Position numbers and translations under genes: made by a program
Notes under the pieces: model-generated
Seen by the model: only the letters and a program-made list of their open reading frames with translations
The model's database searches: none
Told to the model about the DNA's origin: nothing
Shown: positions 46,175-55,780 of the stretch, one piece after another
Layout: every line of letters starts with the position of its first letter
Position numbering within the stretch: position 1 is the stretch's first letter
Origin: Gammaproteobacteria bacterium TMED1
GTDB taxonomy: Bacteria; Pseudomonadota; Gammaproteobacteria; Pseudomonadales; Azotimanducaceae
Length of the DNA stretch: 64,000 bases
Direction: 5' to 3'
Assembly: GCA_002167855.2 (NCBI GenBank)
Contig: NHBG02000020.1
Coordinates: 217,117-281,116, forward strand

Positions 46175-46204
46175 ATTATAGTTAAAATTGATTATTGTTA
46201 TCAA
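46175..46204 (-). promoter_or_regulatory. Sigma-70 promoter of the rubrerythrin gene
   Basis: On the minus strand, a -35 element TTGATA (46204-46199, five of six consensus bases) and a perfect -10 TATAAT (46180-46175) are separated by 18 bases. The expected start point is near 46168, leaving a leader of about 37 bases before ATG 46131. The -35 overlaps the OxyR operator, the usual arrangement at OxyR-activated promoters. Confidence 0.7.
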
Positions 46205-46223
46205 ATAAATAGATGTAATCTAT
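46187..46223. promoter_or_regulatory. OxyR tetramer operator between rubrerythrin and oxyR
   Basis: Two ATAG-N7-CTAT-type half-sites with the exact 7-base spacer of the E. coli OxyR consensus. The right one (46209-46223) is a perfect match including the internal T and A: ATAG, ATGTAAT, CTAT. The left one (46187-46201) reads ATTG, ATTATTG, TTAT and matches most defined positions. The right half-site overlaps the oxyR start codon (46222-46224), so binding could repress oxyR while activating the divergent gene. Confidence 0.75.
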
Positions 46224-47127
46224 GAATATTCGTGATCTTAGATACTTAGTTTCACTGGCAGATACTCGACACTTCGGCCGTGCCGCTCGAGCTTGCCATA
46301 TCAGCCAACCCACTCTTAGTGCTCAGATTCGTAAACTAGAGCTCGAGCTAGGAATTGCTATTTTTGAGCGTGCCAAGAAATCAGTTGTGATTACGCGCGC
46401 GGGTTCAGCTGTCATAGCCCAAACGAGAGATGCGTTAGAACAGATAGATCAAATCAAAATGATCGCTAATGCTTATCAGGACCAAATGGCGAGCGACTTT
46501 CGGCTTGGAATGATTCCTACCATCGCACCCTATCTGATACCATACTTTCTTAACCCCCTTTCCACGGAGTTTCCGCAGCTAGACCTAATAGTTTCAGAGT
46601 CTGTCACTGCCGAACTGATAAACCAACTCGAAAAGCACGAAATTGATGCAGCAATCATTGCCACTTCTGTTACCGACAATAATCTAAGATCCATAACACT
46701 ATTTAGTGAGCCTTTCTGGCTAGTGCATCCAAGCGACCATCGCTTTTATCATGAGGATGTTATCCCCCTTGGGGAACTAAAAAATGAGAACCTCCTGTTA
46801 TTATCAGATGCACATTGCCTGTCAGAACAGGTAAGAGAACTTTTGGCCCTAAACGGACCCTTGGTTGAGCACGCCTTCCAAGCCACTAGCATGGAAACGC
46901 TTCTACAGCTTGTTAGTACTGGAAGAGGCTGCACTTTGATCCCTGCTTTGGCGCTCTCCGGACCCTACATGACAGGGATGGGCCTTATTGCAAAACCGAT
47001 AGCACAAGAAAAAGCTTTAAGACAGGTTAGTTTAGTGGCGAGACATAGCTATGCAAATTCCAAATCACTAGCTAATATCTCCCGCATAATTAAGCAAAAT
47101 CTCCCGAACACCGTTCGGGTCAATTAG
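46222..47127 (+). CDS. oxyR: LysR-type peroxide sensor OxyR
   Basis: 301-residue transcription regulator sensing hydrogen peroxide. N-terminal winged HTH (about 2-60; HFGRAARACHISQPTLSAQ) and a C-terminal effector domain. The redox region LLLLSDAHCLSEQ puts the peroxidatic Cys at residue 199, the same number as in E. coli. The resolving Cys208 is Leu here (SEQVRELLAL), and the only other Cys are 25 and 237, so disulfide formation as in E. coli is unlikely unless Cys237 serves. It is divergent from the rubrerythrin pseudogene, with an OxyR operator in the gap and over its own start. Confidence 0.88.
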   Translation: MNIRDLRYLVSLADTRHFGRAARACHISQPTLSAQIRKLELELGIAIFERAKKSVVITRAGSAVIAQTRDALEQIDQIKMIANAYQDQMASDFRLGMIPTIAPYLIPYFLNPLSTEFPQLDLIVSESVTAELINQLEKHEIDAAIIATSVTDNNLRSITLFSEPFWLVHPSDHRFYHEDVIPLGELKNENLLLLSDAHCLSEQVRELLALNGPLVEHAFQATSMETLLQLVSTGRGCTLIPALALSGPYMTGMGLIAKPIAQEKALRQVSLVARHSYANSKSLANISRIIKQNLPNTVRVN

Positions 47128-47200
47128 AAAAAATATAAATCCCTTTATAAAGTAATCATTTAGAGCTTGAATTACCTTGAATGAAGCAAACAAAAAAAAC

Positions 47201-48187
47201 ATGCAGCTAGAAGAAACTATCGTGTGCTCGCTTTACCGCTTTGTAAAGCTTAATAACCACGAAGCGCTGAGAGAACCACTACTAAAGTTACTCCAAAAGC
47301 TTCAGGTTAAAGGAAGTTTGCTATTGGCCCATGAAGGCCTCAATGGGACCATAGCTGGATCCCGCGAGGCCATCAACCAAGTAATCGTCTTTCTAAAGAA
47401 AGATGGCAGATTCGATGGCTTACAGATAAAGGAATCTAAAACAAATACATCTCCCTTCAAAAGGACTAAAGTAAAAGTAAAGAAAGAAATCGTAACAATG
47501 GGAAGACCAGATATTGACCCACAGCATTACGCAGGTGAATATGTTAAACCTGAAGATTGGAATGATCTGGTTTCCGACCCCAATGTAGTGGTAATTGATA
47601 CCCGTAATGAATATGAAATCGCAGTTGGTTCTTTTGACGGTGCTGTAAACCCACAAACAACTACCTTTCGAGAATTTCCTCTTTTTGCTAAAACACTAAA
47701 TCTGCATAAAAGTACAAAAGTTGCAATGTATTGCACCGGCGGAATCCGATGCGAAAAATCAACTGCCTATCTTAAGTCCTTGGGCTTTGACAATGTCTAT
47801 CATCTAGAGGGTGGAATTCTAAAATATCTCGAGGAAACACCAGAGGATAACTCACTTTGGAAAGGCGAATGCTTTGTATTTGATGATAGAGTGACGGTCA
47901 ACCACCAACTTCATCAGGGTAGTTATGATCAATGTCATGCGTGTCGCACCCCGATCTCGCAGAAAGATAAACAGTCGCCGTATTTTACAGAGGGGATTAG
48001 CTGTCATCACTGTTACAAAAATCTAACGGAAAAACGTCGAAAACGCCTGCAAGAGAGGCAAAAACAAGTCCGCCTAGCCAGGCAAAGGGGAGATTCACAC
48101 ATTGGTAGTGATGCGTCTGAGGCTCATCGTTCATTAAAGGTTAAAAAACTAAAAAGAAAAGTAATGCAACGCAACGAATCCGGTTGA
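47201..48187 (+). CDS. trhO: tRNA uridine(34) hydroxylase TrhO (YceA-type rhodanese)
   Basis: Catalyses oxygen-dependent hydroxylation of tRNA wobble uridine to ho5U. I start at ATG 47201 (328 residues). The open frame begins at a TTG at 47177 without a ribosome-binding site, and family members typically start just before the VCSLYRFV strand. The rhodanese domain (about 115-220) has the active-site loop CTGGIRCEKST with catalytic Cys; the N-terminal acylphosphatase-like domain (about 1-95) shows LLLAHEGLNGTIAGS. C-terminal Cys/His-rich (CHACRTPISQ, CHHCYKN) and basic tail as usual for the family. Confidence 0.92.
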   Translation: MQLEETIVCSLYRFVKLNNHEALREPLLKLLQKLQVKGSLLLAHEGLNGTIAGSREAINQVIVFLKKDGRFDGLQIKESKTNTSPFKRTKVKVKKEIVTMGRPDIDPQHYAGEYVKPEDWNDLVSDPNVVVIDTRNEYEIAVGSFDGAVNPQTTTFREFPLFAKTLNLHKSTKVAMYCTGGIRCEKSTAYLKSLGFDNVYHLEGGILKYLEETPEDNSLWKGECFVFDDRVTVNHQLHQGSYDQCHACRTPISQKDKQSPYFTEGISCHHCYKNLTEKRRKRLQERQKQVRLARQRGDSHIGSDASEAHRSLKVKKLKRKVMQRNESG

Positions 48188-48218
48188 CCCAAAACTTCAA
48201 GATTGTAAAGATAGCGCA

Positions 48219-49040
48219 ATGATTAATCACTTAAGTACTCGATTTGCGGCAGTTGCTGGACTCTCTGATAAAGAAATTAATCTCGATGAAGCAGCCTTAC
48301 TCATAGCTGCACAAATGCAAGACAATATCGACGTTAATTATTACCTCTCTCTCATCGAAAACCTATCAAACAAGTTCCAACAAATTCAGGAAGAATCTTT
48401 CGAGGTCTCGGTAAATAGTCTCGTTGAATTTATTCATGTCACCGAAGGCTTTTCAGGAAATATCACACATTACTATGATCCTGAAAACAGTTACCTTAAT
48501 CGAGTTATAGAGAGAAAAAGAGGTATTCCAATCAGTCTAGCACTAATACATATCACCTTAGGCAGGAGACTAGGGATACCAGTCCATGGAATCAACTTCC
48601 CTCAACACTTTCTGATTTGCTATGAACTGAGAGAGCAGATAATTGTTGATCCTTTCTCTGGTCGAATACTTAGTAAACCAGACTGTGGTACATTGCTAAG
48701 GCAACACTTAGGAGCAAAAGCAACTTTGAAAGACGAATATTTTTCTCACGCTTCTAACCGAGATATACTCATGAGGTTATTAGACAACCTTAAGAAAATC
48801 TTCTGGCAAAAGAAAGCTTGGAATCAAAGTAAAATCTGTATCGATCATCAACTCATGCTGTTACCAAATGCCTTGGAGTTCAATGTACAACTTGGAGCAA
48901 TTTACGAAATGCAAGGCAACATAGAGCTCGCTCATCACATGTATACGAATGTATTTTATCAATCAACGGACGAGAACCTGAGACAGCAGATCAGTCAACG
49001 GTTGTTAAGTCTAAAACTAGAAAATAGGACGGTTCACTAG
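48219..49040 (+). CDS. SirB1-type transglutaminase-like / TPR protein
   Basis: 273 residues. The SirB1 signature is clear: SYLNRVIERKRGIPISLALIH, RRLGIPVHGINFPQHFL and the C-terminal TPR-like helices (LLPNALEFNVQLGAIYEMQG). The fold is transglutaminase-like; catalytic activity is not established for this family. It follows trhO after 31 bases on the same strand, possibly co-transcribed, and converges with the CaiB-like gene. Confidence 0.85.
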   Translation: MINHLSTRFAAVAGLSDKEINLDEAALLIAAQMQDNIDVNYYLSLIENLSNKFQQIQEESFEVSVNSLVEFIHVTEGFSGNITHYYDPENSYLNRVIERKRGIPISLALIHITLGRRLGIPVHGINFPQHFLICYELREQIIVDPFSGRILSKPDCGTLLRQHLGAKATLKDEYFSHASNRDILMRLLDNLKKIFWQKKAWNQSKICIDHQLMLLPNALEFNVQLGAIYEMQGNIELAHHMYTNVFYQSTDENLRQQISQRLLSLKLENRTVH

Positions 49041-49054
49041 CCGATAGTCCTGCG

Positions 49055-50254
49055 CTAATTTGTCTTGTGTACTACACCAGCGGCAATCAAATCCTTTATT
49101 TTACTCTCACTAAGGCCCATAGCCTTAAGGATCTGTTCGCTGTGCTCGCCAATCTCTGGCCCTTCTGTTGGCTGCTTTTTTTCGAAGCCTTGGATATCGA
49201 TGGGATTACTCACTGTCCATTCATACTCAGGTAAATCAGAATTGGTCCTAACAAAAATCTCATTTTCTATAAGATGCGCATCACTAATAACATCACCCGC
49301 TTTTTCTACGATAGAGTAAGCAAGGCCATGCTGATCAAGCATTTGACACAAATCTTTGAGGTTAAGCTCACTTATGGCTGATGCGATCCGTGATAATAAT
49401 TTATCACGGCCCTGCTGGCTTAAATCCATATCCTGGAATTCTGGATCCCTGAGCCATTCTTTATGACCCAAAGCCTTTGCAATACCTGGCCATTCTTGCA
49501 CCAGGGATACAACAATTAAAACTACGCTATTACCATCACGAGTACGATAGCACCTCGTGGACGGTCTGCCACGGCCCACCTCTCCCTGGACCTTATCACT
49601 CTTATTACTGGTTATCGCGCCTTGCAAGGCCAAACCGTTAGCATAACAGCCACTTGCAACGAGTGACGTAGAAACAAATCTGCCCTCCCCTGTTTTCTCT
49701 CTTTGATAAAGAGCCATCATTACTGCGCTTAAAAGCCCCAAAGCAGCAACATGATCTCCAATACCTGACATAGAGTGCATCGCTTGCTCACTCAGAGGTG
49801 ATAACGCATCAAAAATTCCAGTTCGACCCCACCAGCTAGCTATACCAGAACCAGGCTGATTTCTATCTGGACCCCTTCTACCATAATCGGAAACATGGGC
49901 GTAAATTAATCTAGGATTGGTCTGTTGAAGAGTCTCATATTCTATTTCATATCGCCTGATTTCGTGCTCCAGGAGATCCGTCAGAAAGACGTCTGCAGTA
50001 TATAATAATTGTTTTAGCAGATCTCTACCGGCAGGCTTTTTGAGATCTAAACAAATGCCCCTTTTGTTACGCGAAGTTAATAGCCAGCAGTAATCAACTT
50101 CACTATCACCATGCCAAATTCTACAACCATCTCCTTGGGGTGGTTCAATCTTAATAACATCAGCCCCAAAATCAGAGAGCATGGTTGCCGCGGCTGGGGC
50201 AGCAACGAAGGTTGCTGCATCAATGACTTTTAGCCCATCTAAAATATATGTCAC
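49055..50254 (-). CDS. CaiB/BaiF family III CoA-transferase-like protein, probable catalytic Asp missing
   Basis: 399 residues of the class III CoA-transferase family, which moves CoA between carboxylic acids through a covalent Asp. Family features include the N-terminal SDFGADVIKIEPPQGD and LLTSRNKRGICLDLKK. In the active-site region canonical enzymes have P-G-x-D; here the sequence is QPGSGIASWWGRTG with Gly137 at the Asp position. Either the alignment shifts in this branch or the protein is non-catalytic. Position of neighbours (SirB1-like, YgiQ) gives no substrate clue. Start ATG at 50254. Confidence 0.85.
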   Translation of the reverse strand: MTYILDGLKVIDAATFVAAPAAATMLSDFGADVIKIEPPQGDGCRIWHGDSEVDYCWLLTSRNKRGICLDLKKPAGRDLLKQLLYTADVFLTDLLEHEIRRYEIEYETLQQTNPRLIYAHVSDYGRRGPDRNQPGSGIASWWGRTGIFDALSPLSEQAMHSMSGIGDHVAALGLLSAVMMALYQREKTGEGRFVSTSLVASGCYANGLALQGAITSNKSDKVQGEVGRGRPSTRCYRTRDGNSVVLIVVSLVQEWPGIAKALGHKEWLRDPEFQDMDLSQQGRDKLLSRIASAISELNLKDLCQMLDQHGLAYSIVEKAGDVISDAHLIENEIFVRTNSDLPEYEWTVSNPIDIQGFEKKQPTEGPEIGEHSEQILKAMGLSESKIKDLIAAGVVHKTN

Positions 50255-50317
50255 AGAAAGTCTCTATATGTTGATGCTAAAACAGGATACCGGATTAATA
50301 GTACTTCGTGAACCAGA

Positions 50318-52321
50318 CTAGTTTTTCGGCAGACCAATGTGCTTGGTAAGAAACTTTCGATGCCTTAAAGAGCCAGGCATGCGGAATTTATCTGATTTAG
50401 GCACTAGATGTTCTTTCCCATTTCCGATTAGATCTTTACGTCCCATATCTACCAATACCTTGCGTAGTAGTGACCAGTTTTCTGGGTCATGGTACCGGAG
50501 GAAGGCCTTATGCAAACGACGCTGCTTAACTCCCTTAATCGTTTCAACGCCCCCTTTATCTCGACGTATTCGATTAAGCGAATCCTTCCCACTATGATAC
50601 ATTGTTGTAGCAGTTGCCATGGGGGATGGATAAAAATTCTGTACCTGGTCTGCACGGAACTTGTTTCTTTTTAACCAGAGGGCAAGATTGAGCATATCCT
50701 CATCAGTTGTTCCGGGATGACCCGCGATAAAATAGGGAATAAGATATTGCTTCTTTCCCGCCTCAGAAGAATACTTGTCAAACATTTGCTTGAACGTTTT
50801 GTATGAATCGATCCCCGGCTTCATCATTTTTGAAAGTGGTTGTTTTTCGGTATGCTCAGGAGCAATTTTCAAATAGCCCCCAACATGTTCCGTTACCAGC
50901 TCGCGCACGTACTCTGGAGTTTCATTTGCGAGGTCGTATCGAACACCAGAAGCAATTAAGACTTTCTTTATCCCTTTCAGTGACCTCGCCTTGCGATATA
51001 ATGATACAAGAGGGGTCTGATCTGTATTTAGGTTTTTGCAAATTGTCGGATATACACAAGAGAGTCTTCGGCAGCTAGCCTCTACCTCCTTATTCTTACA
51101 GGCAAGCCGCCACATATTCGCTGTTGGGCCGCCAAGATCCGATATAATGCCAGTAAAACCCGGAGTCTTATCTCTTATATCCTCTATTTCTCTCAAAATA
51201 GAATCCTCAGATCGATTCTGAATGATCCTTCCTTCGTGCTCCGTAATAGAGCAAAACGTACAACCACCGAAACAACCACGCATAATATTGACAGAGAAGC
51301 GAATCATTTCGTAGGCCGGAATCCTAGCATCACCATAACTCGGATGGGGAACCCTCCTAAAGGGTAAAGCAAATACCCAATCCATTTCCTGCGTGGTGAG
51401 AGGAATTGGAGGTGGCGTTACCCATACGTAACGATCACCATGAGATTGAACTAAAGCTTTCGCATTATGTGGGTTCGTCTCTCTATGCAAAATTCTAGAA
51501 GCGTGAGCATAAAGTGCTTTATCATTTTTTACTTCGTCATAACTTGGAAGCAGAAGCACCTCAATTTTCTTTGAATCTATTAGTCTCACATTTTCTTTAC
51601 GATCTTCCTGCAATATCGACTCATTTATAAGTCTATGGGTATTGGGTAGGATTTTCAGCACATAAGCACTTCCACGTATGTCACGAATTGAAGACAGAGA
51701 CTCTCCTACTGCAAGACGATGTGTCAGCTCCACTATGGCGCGCTCTGCATTGCCGTAAAGTAACATATCTGCTCGAGCGTCCAGGAGAATAGAACGACGA
51801 ATTTTGTCGCTCCAGTAATCGTAATGGGCAATACGTCTGAGACTCGCCTCAATGCTACCAATAACGATATTCACTCCTGGATAGGCCTCTCGACACCGTT
51901 GTGAATAAACAATCACAGCTCGATCTGGTCTTTTACCACCTACATTGCCAGCCGTATAAGCGTCATCATGCCGAATCTTTTTGTCAGCAGTGTAGTGGTT
52001 AATCATAGAATCCATATTTCCCGCTGCTACACCAAAATAAAGATTTGGTTTTCCAAGCCTCGAAAATGCTTCACTGGACTTCCAATCAGGCTGAGAGATA
52101 ATACCAACTCGAAACCCCTGCGCTTCCAACACACGACCAATGACTGCCATTCCAAAACTCGGGTGATCAACATACGCATCGCCGGTAACAATAATAACAT
52201 CACAGCTGTCCCAGCCTAGGGCATACATTTCTTCTCTGCTAGTGGGTAGAAATGGAGCAGTACCCAAGCACTCTGCCCAATAAGGCCTGTAATCTGTTAT
52301 CAATTTATCTGGTTTATACAT
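50318..52321 (-). CDS. YgiQ family radical SAM protein
   Basis: 667-residue protein of the YgiQ family. The radical SAM cluster motif C-x3-C-x2-C lies at Cys350, Cys354 and Cys357 (CFGGCTFC). The N-terminal YgiQ-specific region ([21 protein letters not shown]) and the C-terminal [20 protein letters not shown] are characteristic. The reaction of this family is not known to me with certainty. Monocistronic, divergent from pckG with a 158-base gap. Confidence 0.93.
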   Translation of the reverse strand: MYKPDKLITDYRPYWAECLGTAPFLPTSREEMYALGWDSCDVIIVTGDAYVDHPSFGMAVIGRVLEAQGFRVGIISQPDWKSSEAFSRLGKPNLYFGVAAGNMDSMINHYTADKKIRHDDAYTAGNVGGKRPDRAVIVYSQRCREAYPGVNIVIGSIEASLRRIAHYDYWSDKIRRSILLDARADMLLYGNAERAIVELTHRLAVGESLSSIRDIRGSAYVLKILPNTHRLINESILQEDRKENVRLIDSKKIEVLLLPSYDEVKNDKALYAHASRILHRETNPHNAKALVQSHGDRYVWVTPPPIPLTTQEMDWVFALPFRRVPHPSYGDARIPAYEMIRFSVNIMRGCFGGCTFCSITEHEGRIIQNRSEDSILREIEDIRDKTPGFTGIISDLGGPTANMWRLACKNKEVEASCRRLSCVYPTICKNLNTDQTPLVSLYRKARSLKGIKKVLIASGVRYDLANETPEYVRELVTEHVGGYLKIAPEHTEKQPLSKMMKPGIDSYKTFKQMFDKYSSEAGKKQYLIPYFIAGHPGTTDEDMLNLALWLKRNKFRADQVQNFYPSPMATATTMYHSGKDSLNRIRRDKGGVETIKGVKQRRLHKAFLRYHDPENWSLLRKVLVDMGRKDLIGNGKEHLVPKSDKFRMPGSLRHRKFLTKHIGLPKN

Positions 52322-52479
52322 AGTCGTAGATTATCAAATATGAAGCCGTGCCGCTTATCTTTCGCCCCTTTAGATCGATTCATTTATAGCACCGATATTG
52401 TGAATCAGTTATTCTTTCATTTCCCGCGCAATAGGTCCGAAAAACCACGCCAATAATATTACTTAGGATAATTTTATAT

Positions 52480-54279
52480 ATGCCACAGACAACGAAAGTC
52501 GAGACCTGGGTGCAAAAGGTAAAGGAACTTTGTCAGCCAGAAAATATTGTTATCTGTTCTGGTACCCCGGAAGAATATGACCAAATGTGGGAGCTTCTCA
52601 TTGAATCAGGGGCTGCCAGAAGGTTGAATAACACAAAACGTCCAAACAGCTATATCGTGCGCTCAGATCCCGATGACGTCGCCAGAGTAGAAAGTCGTAC
52701 TTTTGTTTGCTCCCATGAAGAAGAAGATGCAGGACCAAATAATAACTGGATGTCTCCCAAGGATATGAAGGCTACGCTAACTCCGTTGTTTAGTGGTTGT
52801 ATGCGTGGCCGGACCATGTATGTGATCCCTTTTTCAATGGGTCCTATCGGCTCTCCGATAGCGCATATTGGAGTCCAAATCACTGACTCTCCCTATGTCG
52901 TTGCATCAATGCATATTATGACTCGAATGGGTCGGGCAGTTCTTGATGCCATCGGTTCTGGCGATTTTGTGCCCTGCCTGCATTCTGTGGGGAAACCACT
53001 GTGTAAAGGCGAAGCTGATGCTTCATGGCCATGTAACCCAAATCAGCTTTATGTTGCTCACTTCCCTGAGGAACGTCAGATATTCTCTTTTGGCTCAGGT
53101 TACGGAGGGAATGCACTACTTGGAAAAAAATGTTTTGCTCTTAGGATTGCATCTACGATGGCGCGCGAAGGCGGTTGGCTGGCCGAACATATGCTCATCT
53201 TAAAAATCACTAACCCAGAAGGGATAGTTCGATATATTGCCGGCGCCTTTCCAAGTGCCTGCGGTAAAACAAATTTGGCAATGCTAGTTCCAACGATCCC
53301 AAATTGGCAGGTGGAGACAGTAGGGGACGATATTTGTTGGATGCAGTTTGGTGATGACGGTCGTCTATATGGTATTAATCCAGAAGCTGGCTTTTTTGGA
53401 GTTGCCCCAGGAACGAGCATGCAATCGAACCCCAATGCAATGCTAACTCTACGTAAGAATTGCATCTTTACCAATGTTGCAGAAACTGATGAGGGAGACG
53501 TATGGTGGGAAGGTATGACAGAGAAGCCTCCAGCGCACTTAATTGACTGGAGAGGTGAGGATTGGACTCCAGATAGTGCCAACACGGCAGCGCACCCTAA
53601 CGCTCGTTTCACAGTATCGGCAAGGCAGTGCCCGACTATGGCAGAAGAATGGGAAGACCGCTCAGGAGTACCTATAAGCGCCATCTTATTCGGGGGTCGA
53701 AGAGCAACTGTGGTCCCCCTCGTGAATGAATCTGCTAATTGGATTCAAGGTGTATTTTTCGGATCTATAGTATCCTCTGAAAAAACGGCAGCGGCAGCGG
53801 GAAACATAGGGAAACTGCGAAGAGATCCGATGGCGATGTTGCCTTTCTGTGGATATAATATGGCTGATTACTGGCAGCATTGGATTAATTTAGCAAAAAA
53901 TGCCACTACAAAACTTCCATCGATATATTATGTCAATTGGTTTCGTAAGGATGAGAATGGCGATTTCCTATGGCCTGGCTTTGGAGAAAATTCGCGAGTT
54001 TTGAAATGGATCTTCGATCGCTGTGAGGGCAATGCAGAGGTAATCAAAACGCCAATAGGTAACGTTCCATCGCCCGATGGAATTGATTTCTCAGGACTAA
54101 AACTTTCCTCATCACAGATAGAACATCTGCTTAAAGTCGAAATTGATGGGTGGTTAAAGGAAATTCCTTCGATCAAAGCATACTATAAGGAATATCATGA
54201 TCGGCTCCCTAAAGAACTTTCAAAAGAATTAGAGGAACTAAAGAGCCGTCTAGAGGATGCCAAGCAGTCCACTCTGTAA
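52480..54279 (+). CDS. pckG: Phosphoenolpyruvate carboxykinase, GTP-dependent
   Basis: Converts oxaloacetate plus GTP to phosphoenolpyruvate, CO2 and GDP, the first committed step of gluconeogenesis. 599 residues, the normal length for the GTP type. The P-loop with the reactive Cys is FPSACGKTN (Ser259-Cys261-Lys263). Other hallmarks are [22 protein letters not shown] and [11 protein letters not shown]. The GTP form is distinct from the ATP form common in many gammaproteobacteria. Together with the class I aldolase nearby it supports a gluconeogenic module. Confidence 0.96.
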   Translation: MPQTTKVETWVQKVKELCQPENIVICSGTPEEYDQMWELLIESGAARRLNNTKRPNSYIVRSDPDDVARVESRTFVCSHEEEDAGPNNNWMSPKDMKATLTPLFSGCMRGRTMYVIPFSMGPIGSPIAHIGVQITDSPYVVASMHIMTRMGRAVLDAIGSGDFVPCLHSVGKPLCKGEADASWPCNPNQLYVAHFPEERQIFSFGSGYGGNALLGKKCFALRIASTMAREGGWLAEHMLILKITNPEGIVRYIAGAFPSACGKTNLAMLVPTIPNWQVETVGDDICWMQFGDDGRLYGINPEAGFFGVAPGTSMQSNPNAMLTLRKNCIFTNVAETDEGDVWWEGMTEKPPAHLIDWRGEDWTPDSANTAAHPNARFTVSARQCPTMAEEWEDRSGVPISAILFGGRRATVVPLVNESANWIQGVFFGSIVSSEKTAAAAGNIGKLRRDPMAMLPFCGYNMADYWQHWINLAKNATTKLPSIYYVNWFRKDENGDFLWPGFGENSRVLKWIFDRCEGNAEVIKTPIGNVPSPDGIDFSGLKLSSSQIEHLLKVEIDGWLKEIPSIKAYYKEYHDRLPKELSKELEELKSRLEDAKQSTL

Positions 54280-54398
54280 AAATAAGTCGTCCCTAAAATA
54301 AGAGATTGAAGATCTGCAATAAACAGTTGAGTAAGGTTTGTCTGTAGCACTCGAATTGCTTGTTTAATGATTGCGCCTTTGAAAAAGGAGGACAGAAC

Positions 54399-54887
54399 TT
54401 GACTTTCAAAATCTGGGTTGATGCAGACGCTTGCCCAAAAGTAATCAAAGAAATATTATTTCGCGCAGCTACGAGAACTAAAACACCGGTGATCCTAGTT
54501 GCAAACAATTTCATTCCCACTCCAAGTGAAAAACTGGTCCAATTCCTTCAGGTACCGAAGGGGTTTGACGTAGCTGACCATGAGATTGTGAATCGGACTA
54601 ACGTTAATGATCTTGCTATCACTGCCGATATTCCGCTGGCGTCAGAACTAATAGGTAAGGGCGTTCAGGTCCTTAACCCGCGTGGTGAGGTCTACACTAA
54701 GGAAAATATTGGTCCTAGATTAAATTTACGGGATTTTATGGATACAATGCGCTCTTCCGGGATTCAAACGAAAGGTCCAGAGCCAATTAGTGCAAGTGAT
54801 CGGCAGTTGTTTGCCAATGCGCTAGATACTATCCTTAGGAAACAGATAAAATTTTCATCAATGAACTATGTAATAAAGAGAGAGTAA
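54399..54887 (+). CDS. YaiI/YqxD family (DUF188) protein
   Basis: 162 residues from a TTG start at 54399, chosen because a near-ideal AAAGGAGG site ends six bases before it. The longer frame from a TTG at 54360 overlaps this site and adds residues absent from the family. The family start [12 protein letters not shown] with its acidic/Cys motif is evident, with ANNFIPTP and later the [14 protein letters not shown] motif. PIN-like nuclease fold is suggested for this family; function not established. The aldolase gene follows after two bases, so they form a transcript. Confidence 0.88.
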   Translation: MTFKIWVDADACPKVIKEILFRAATRTKTPVILVANNFIPTPSEKLVQFLQVPKGFDVADHEIVNRTNVNDLAITADIPLASELIGKGVQVLNPRGEVYTKENIGPRLNLRDFMDTMRSSGIQTKGPEPISASDRQLFANALDTILRKQIKFSSMNYVIKRE

Positions 54888-54889
54888 AT

Positions 54890-55780
54890 GTGTTAAACCA
54901 AGAACAGAGGGAAAGAATGAGTTCGGCGCAAGGCTTTATTGCTGCATTGGATCAAAGTGGTGGGAGCACACCTAAAGCACTTAGCCTGTACGGTATTGAC
55001 AAAGATAAGTGGTCAAATGATATCGAGATGTTTGCTTTGGTACATGAAATGCGAACACGCATAATCACTAGCGACGCGTTTGATGGAAAAGATATCATTG
55101 CTGCAATTCTGTTTGCACATACCATGAATAATGAAATTGAAAATCGTCCTACTGCCGAATATTTATGGGAAGAAAAAAACATTATTCCAATACTAAAAGT
55201 TGACAGTGGTTTAGCCGAAGAATTCGATGGCGTACAGCTAATGAAGCCCATTGAAAAATTGGATCAATTATTGATGGAGGCCAAAAGCAAAGGAATCTTT
55301 GGAACCAAGATGAGGTCCGTCATCAAAACTTTGAATATCGGTGGAATTAAAAAAGTTGTAGAACAGCAATTCAAGATTGCGAGGCATATAATACAAGCAG
55401 ATCTAGTTCCAATTATTGAGCCTGAAGTAGATATACATGCTAACAACAAATCACAAATTGAAAATATCCTGCGGTCAGAACTTCTTTATCACCTGGATCA
55501 ACTTGGCACAGACGCCAAAGTAATGCTTAAGCTAACCCTCCCGGATACAAGAGACTTCTACCTTAAGTGCGTGGAACACCCAGCAGTATTGCGTGTCTTG
55601 GCACTATCAGGAGGTTATTCCAGGGAGGAATCGAATAAGAGATTAACAGAACAAAAAGGGGTAGTAGCAAGCTTCTCTCGCGCCCTTACTGAGGGATTAA
55701 AATTCCAACAGTCTGATGAAGATTTCAATGCTATACTAAAGTCCTCCATTAGAGGTATTGTCGAAGCATCCAGCACTTAA
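54890..55780 (+). CDS. Class I fructose-bisphosphate aldolase (bacterial type)
   Basis: Cleaves fructose 1,6-bisphosphate through a lysine Schiff base. 296 residues, GTG start at 54890 (the neighbouring ATG at 54888 is out of frame). Motifs are GFIAALDQSGGSTPKAL, IIPILKVDSGL, PIIEPEVDIH and VMLKLTLP, with the lysine candidates in KVDSG and LKL; ALSGGYSREE fits the phosphate-binding loop. The family is typical of Staphylococcus-type and some proteobacterial aldolases. Adjacent to DUF188 and close to pckG, consistent with gluconeogenesis. It converges with the GNAT gene, overlapping it by four bases. Confidence 0.93.
   Translation: MLNQEQRERMSSAQGFIAALDQSGGSTPKALSLYGIDKDKWSNDIEMFALVHEMRTRIITSDAFDGKDIIAAILFAHTMNNEIENRPTAEYLWEEKNIIPILKVDSGLAEEFDGVQLMKPIEKLDQLLMEAKSKGIFGTKMRSVIKTLNIGGIKKVVEQQFKIARHIIQADLVPIIEPEVDIHANNKSQIENILRSELLYHLDQLGTDAKVMLKLTLPDTRDFYLKCVEHPAVLRVLALSGGYSREESNKRLTEQKGVVASFSRALTEGLKFQQSDEDFNAILKSSIRGIVEASST

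Noticed and set aside
47103-47119. Seven-base perfect hairpin (CCCGAAC, ACC loop, GTTCGGG) at the end of oxyR
   Set aside because: It lies inside the last codons of oxyR and is followed by A-rich, not T-rich, sequence, so it does not look like a terminator.
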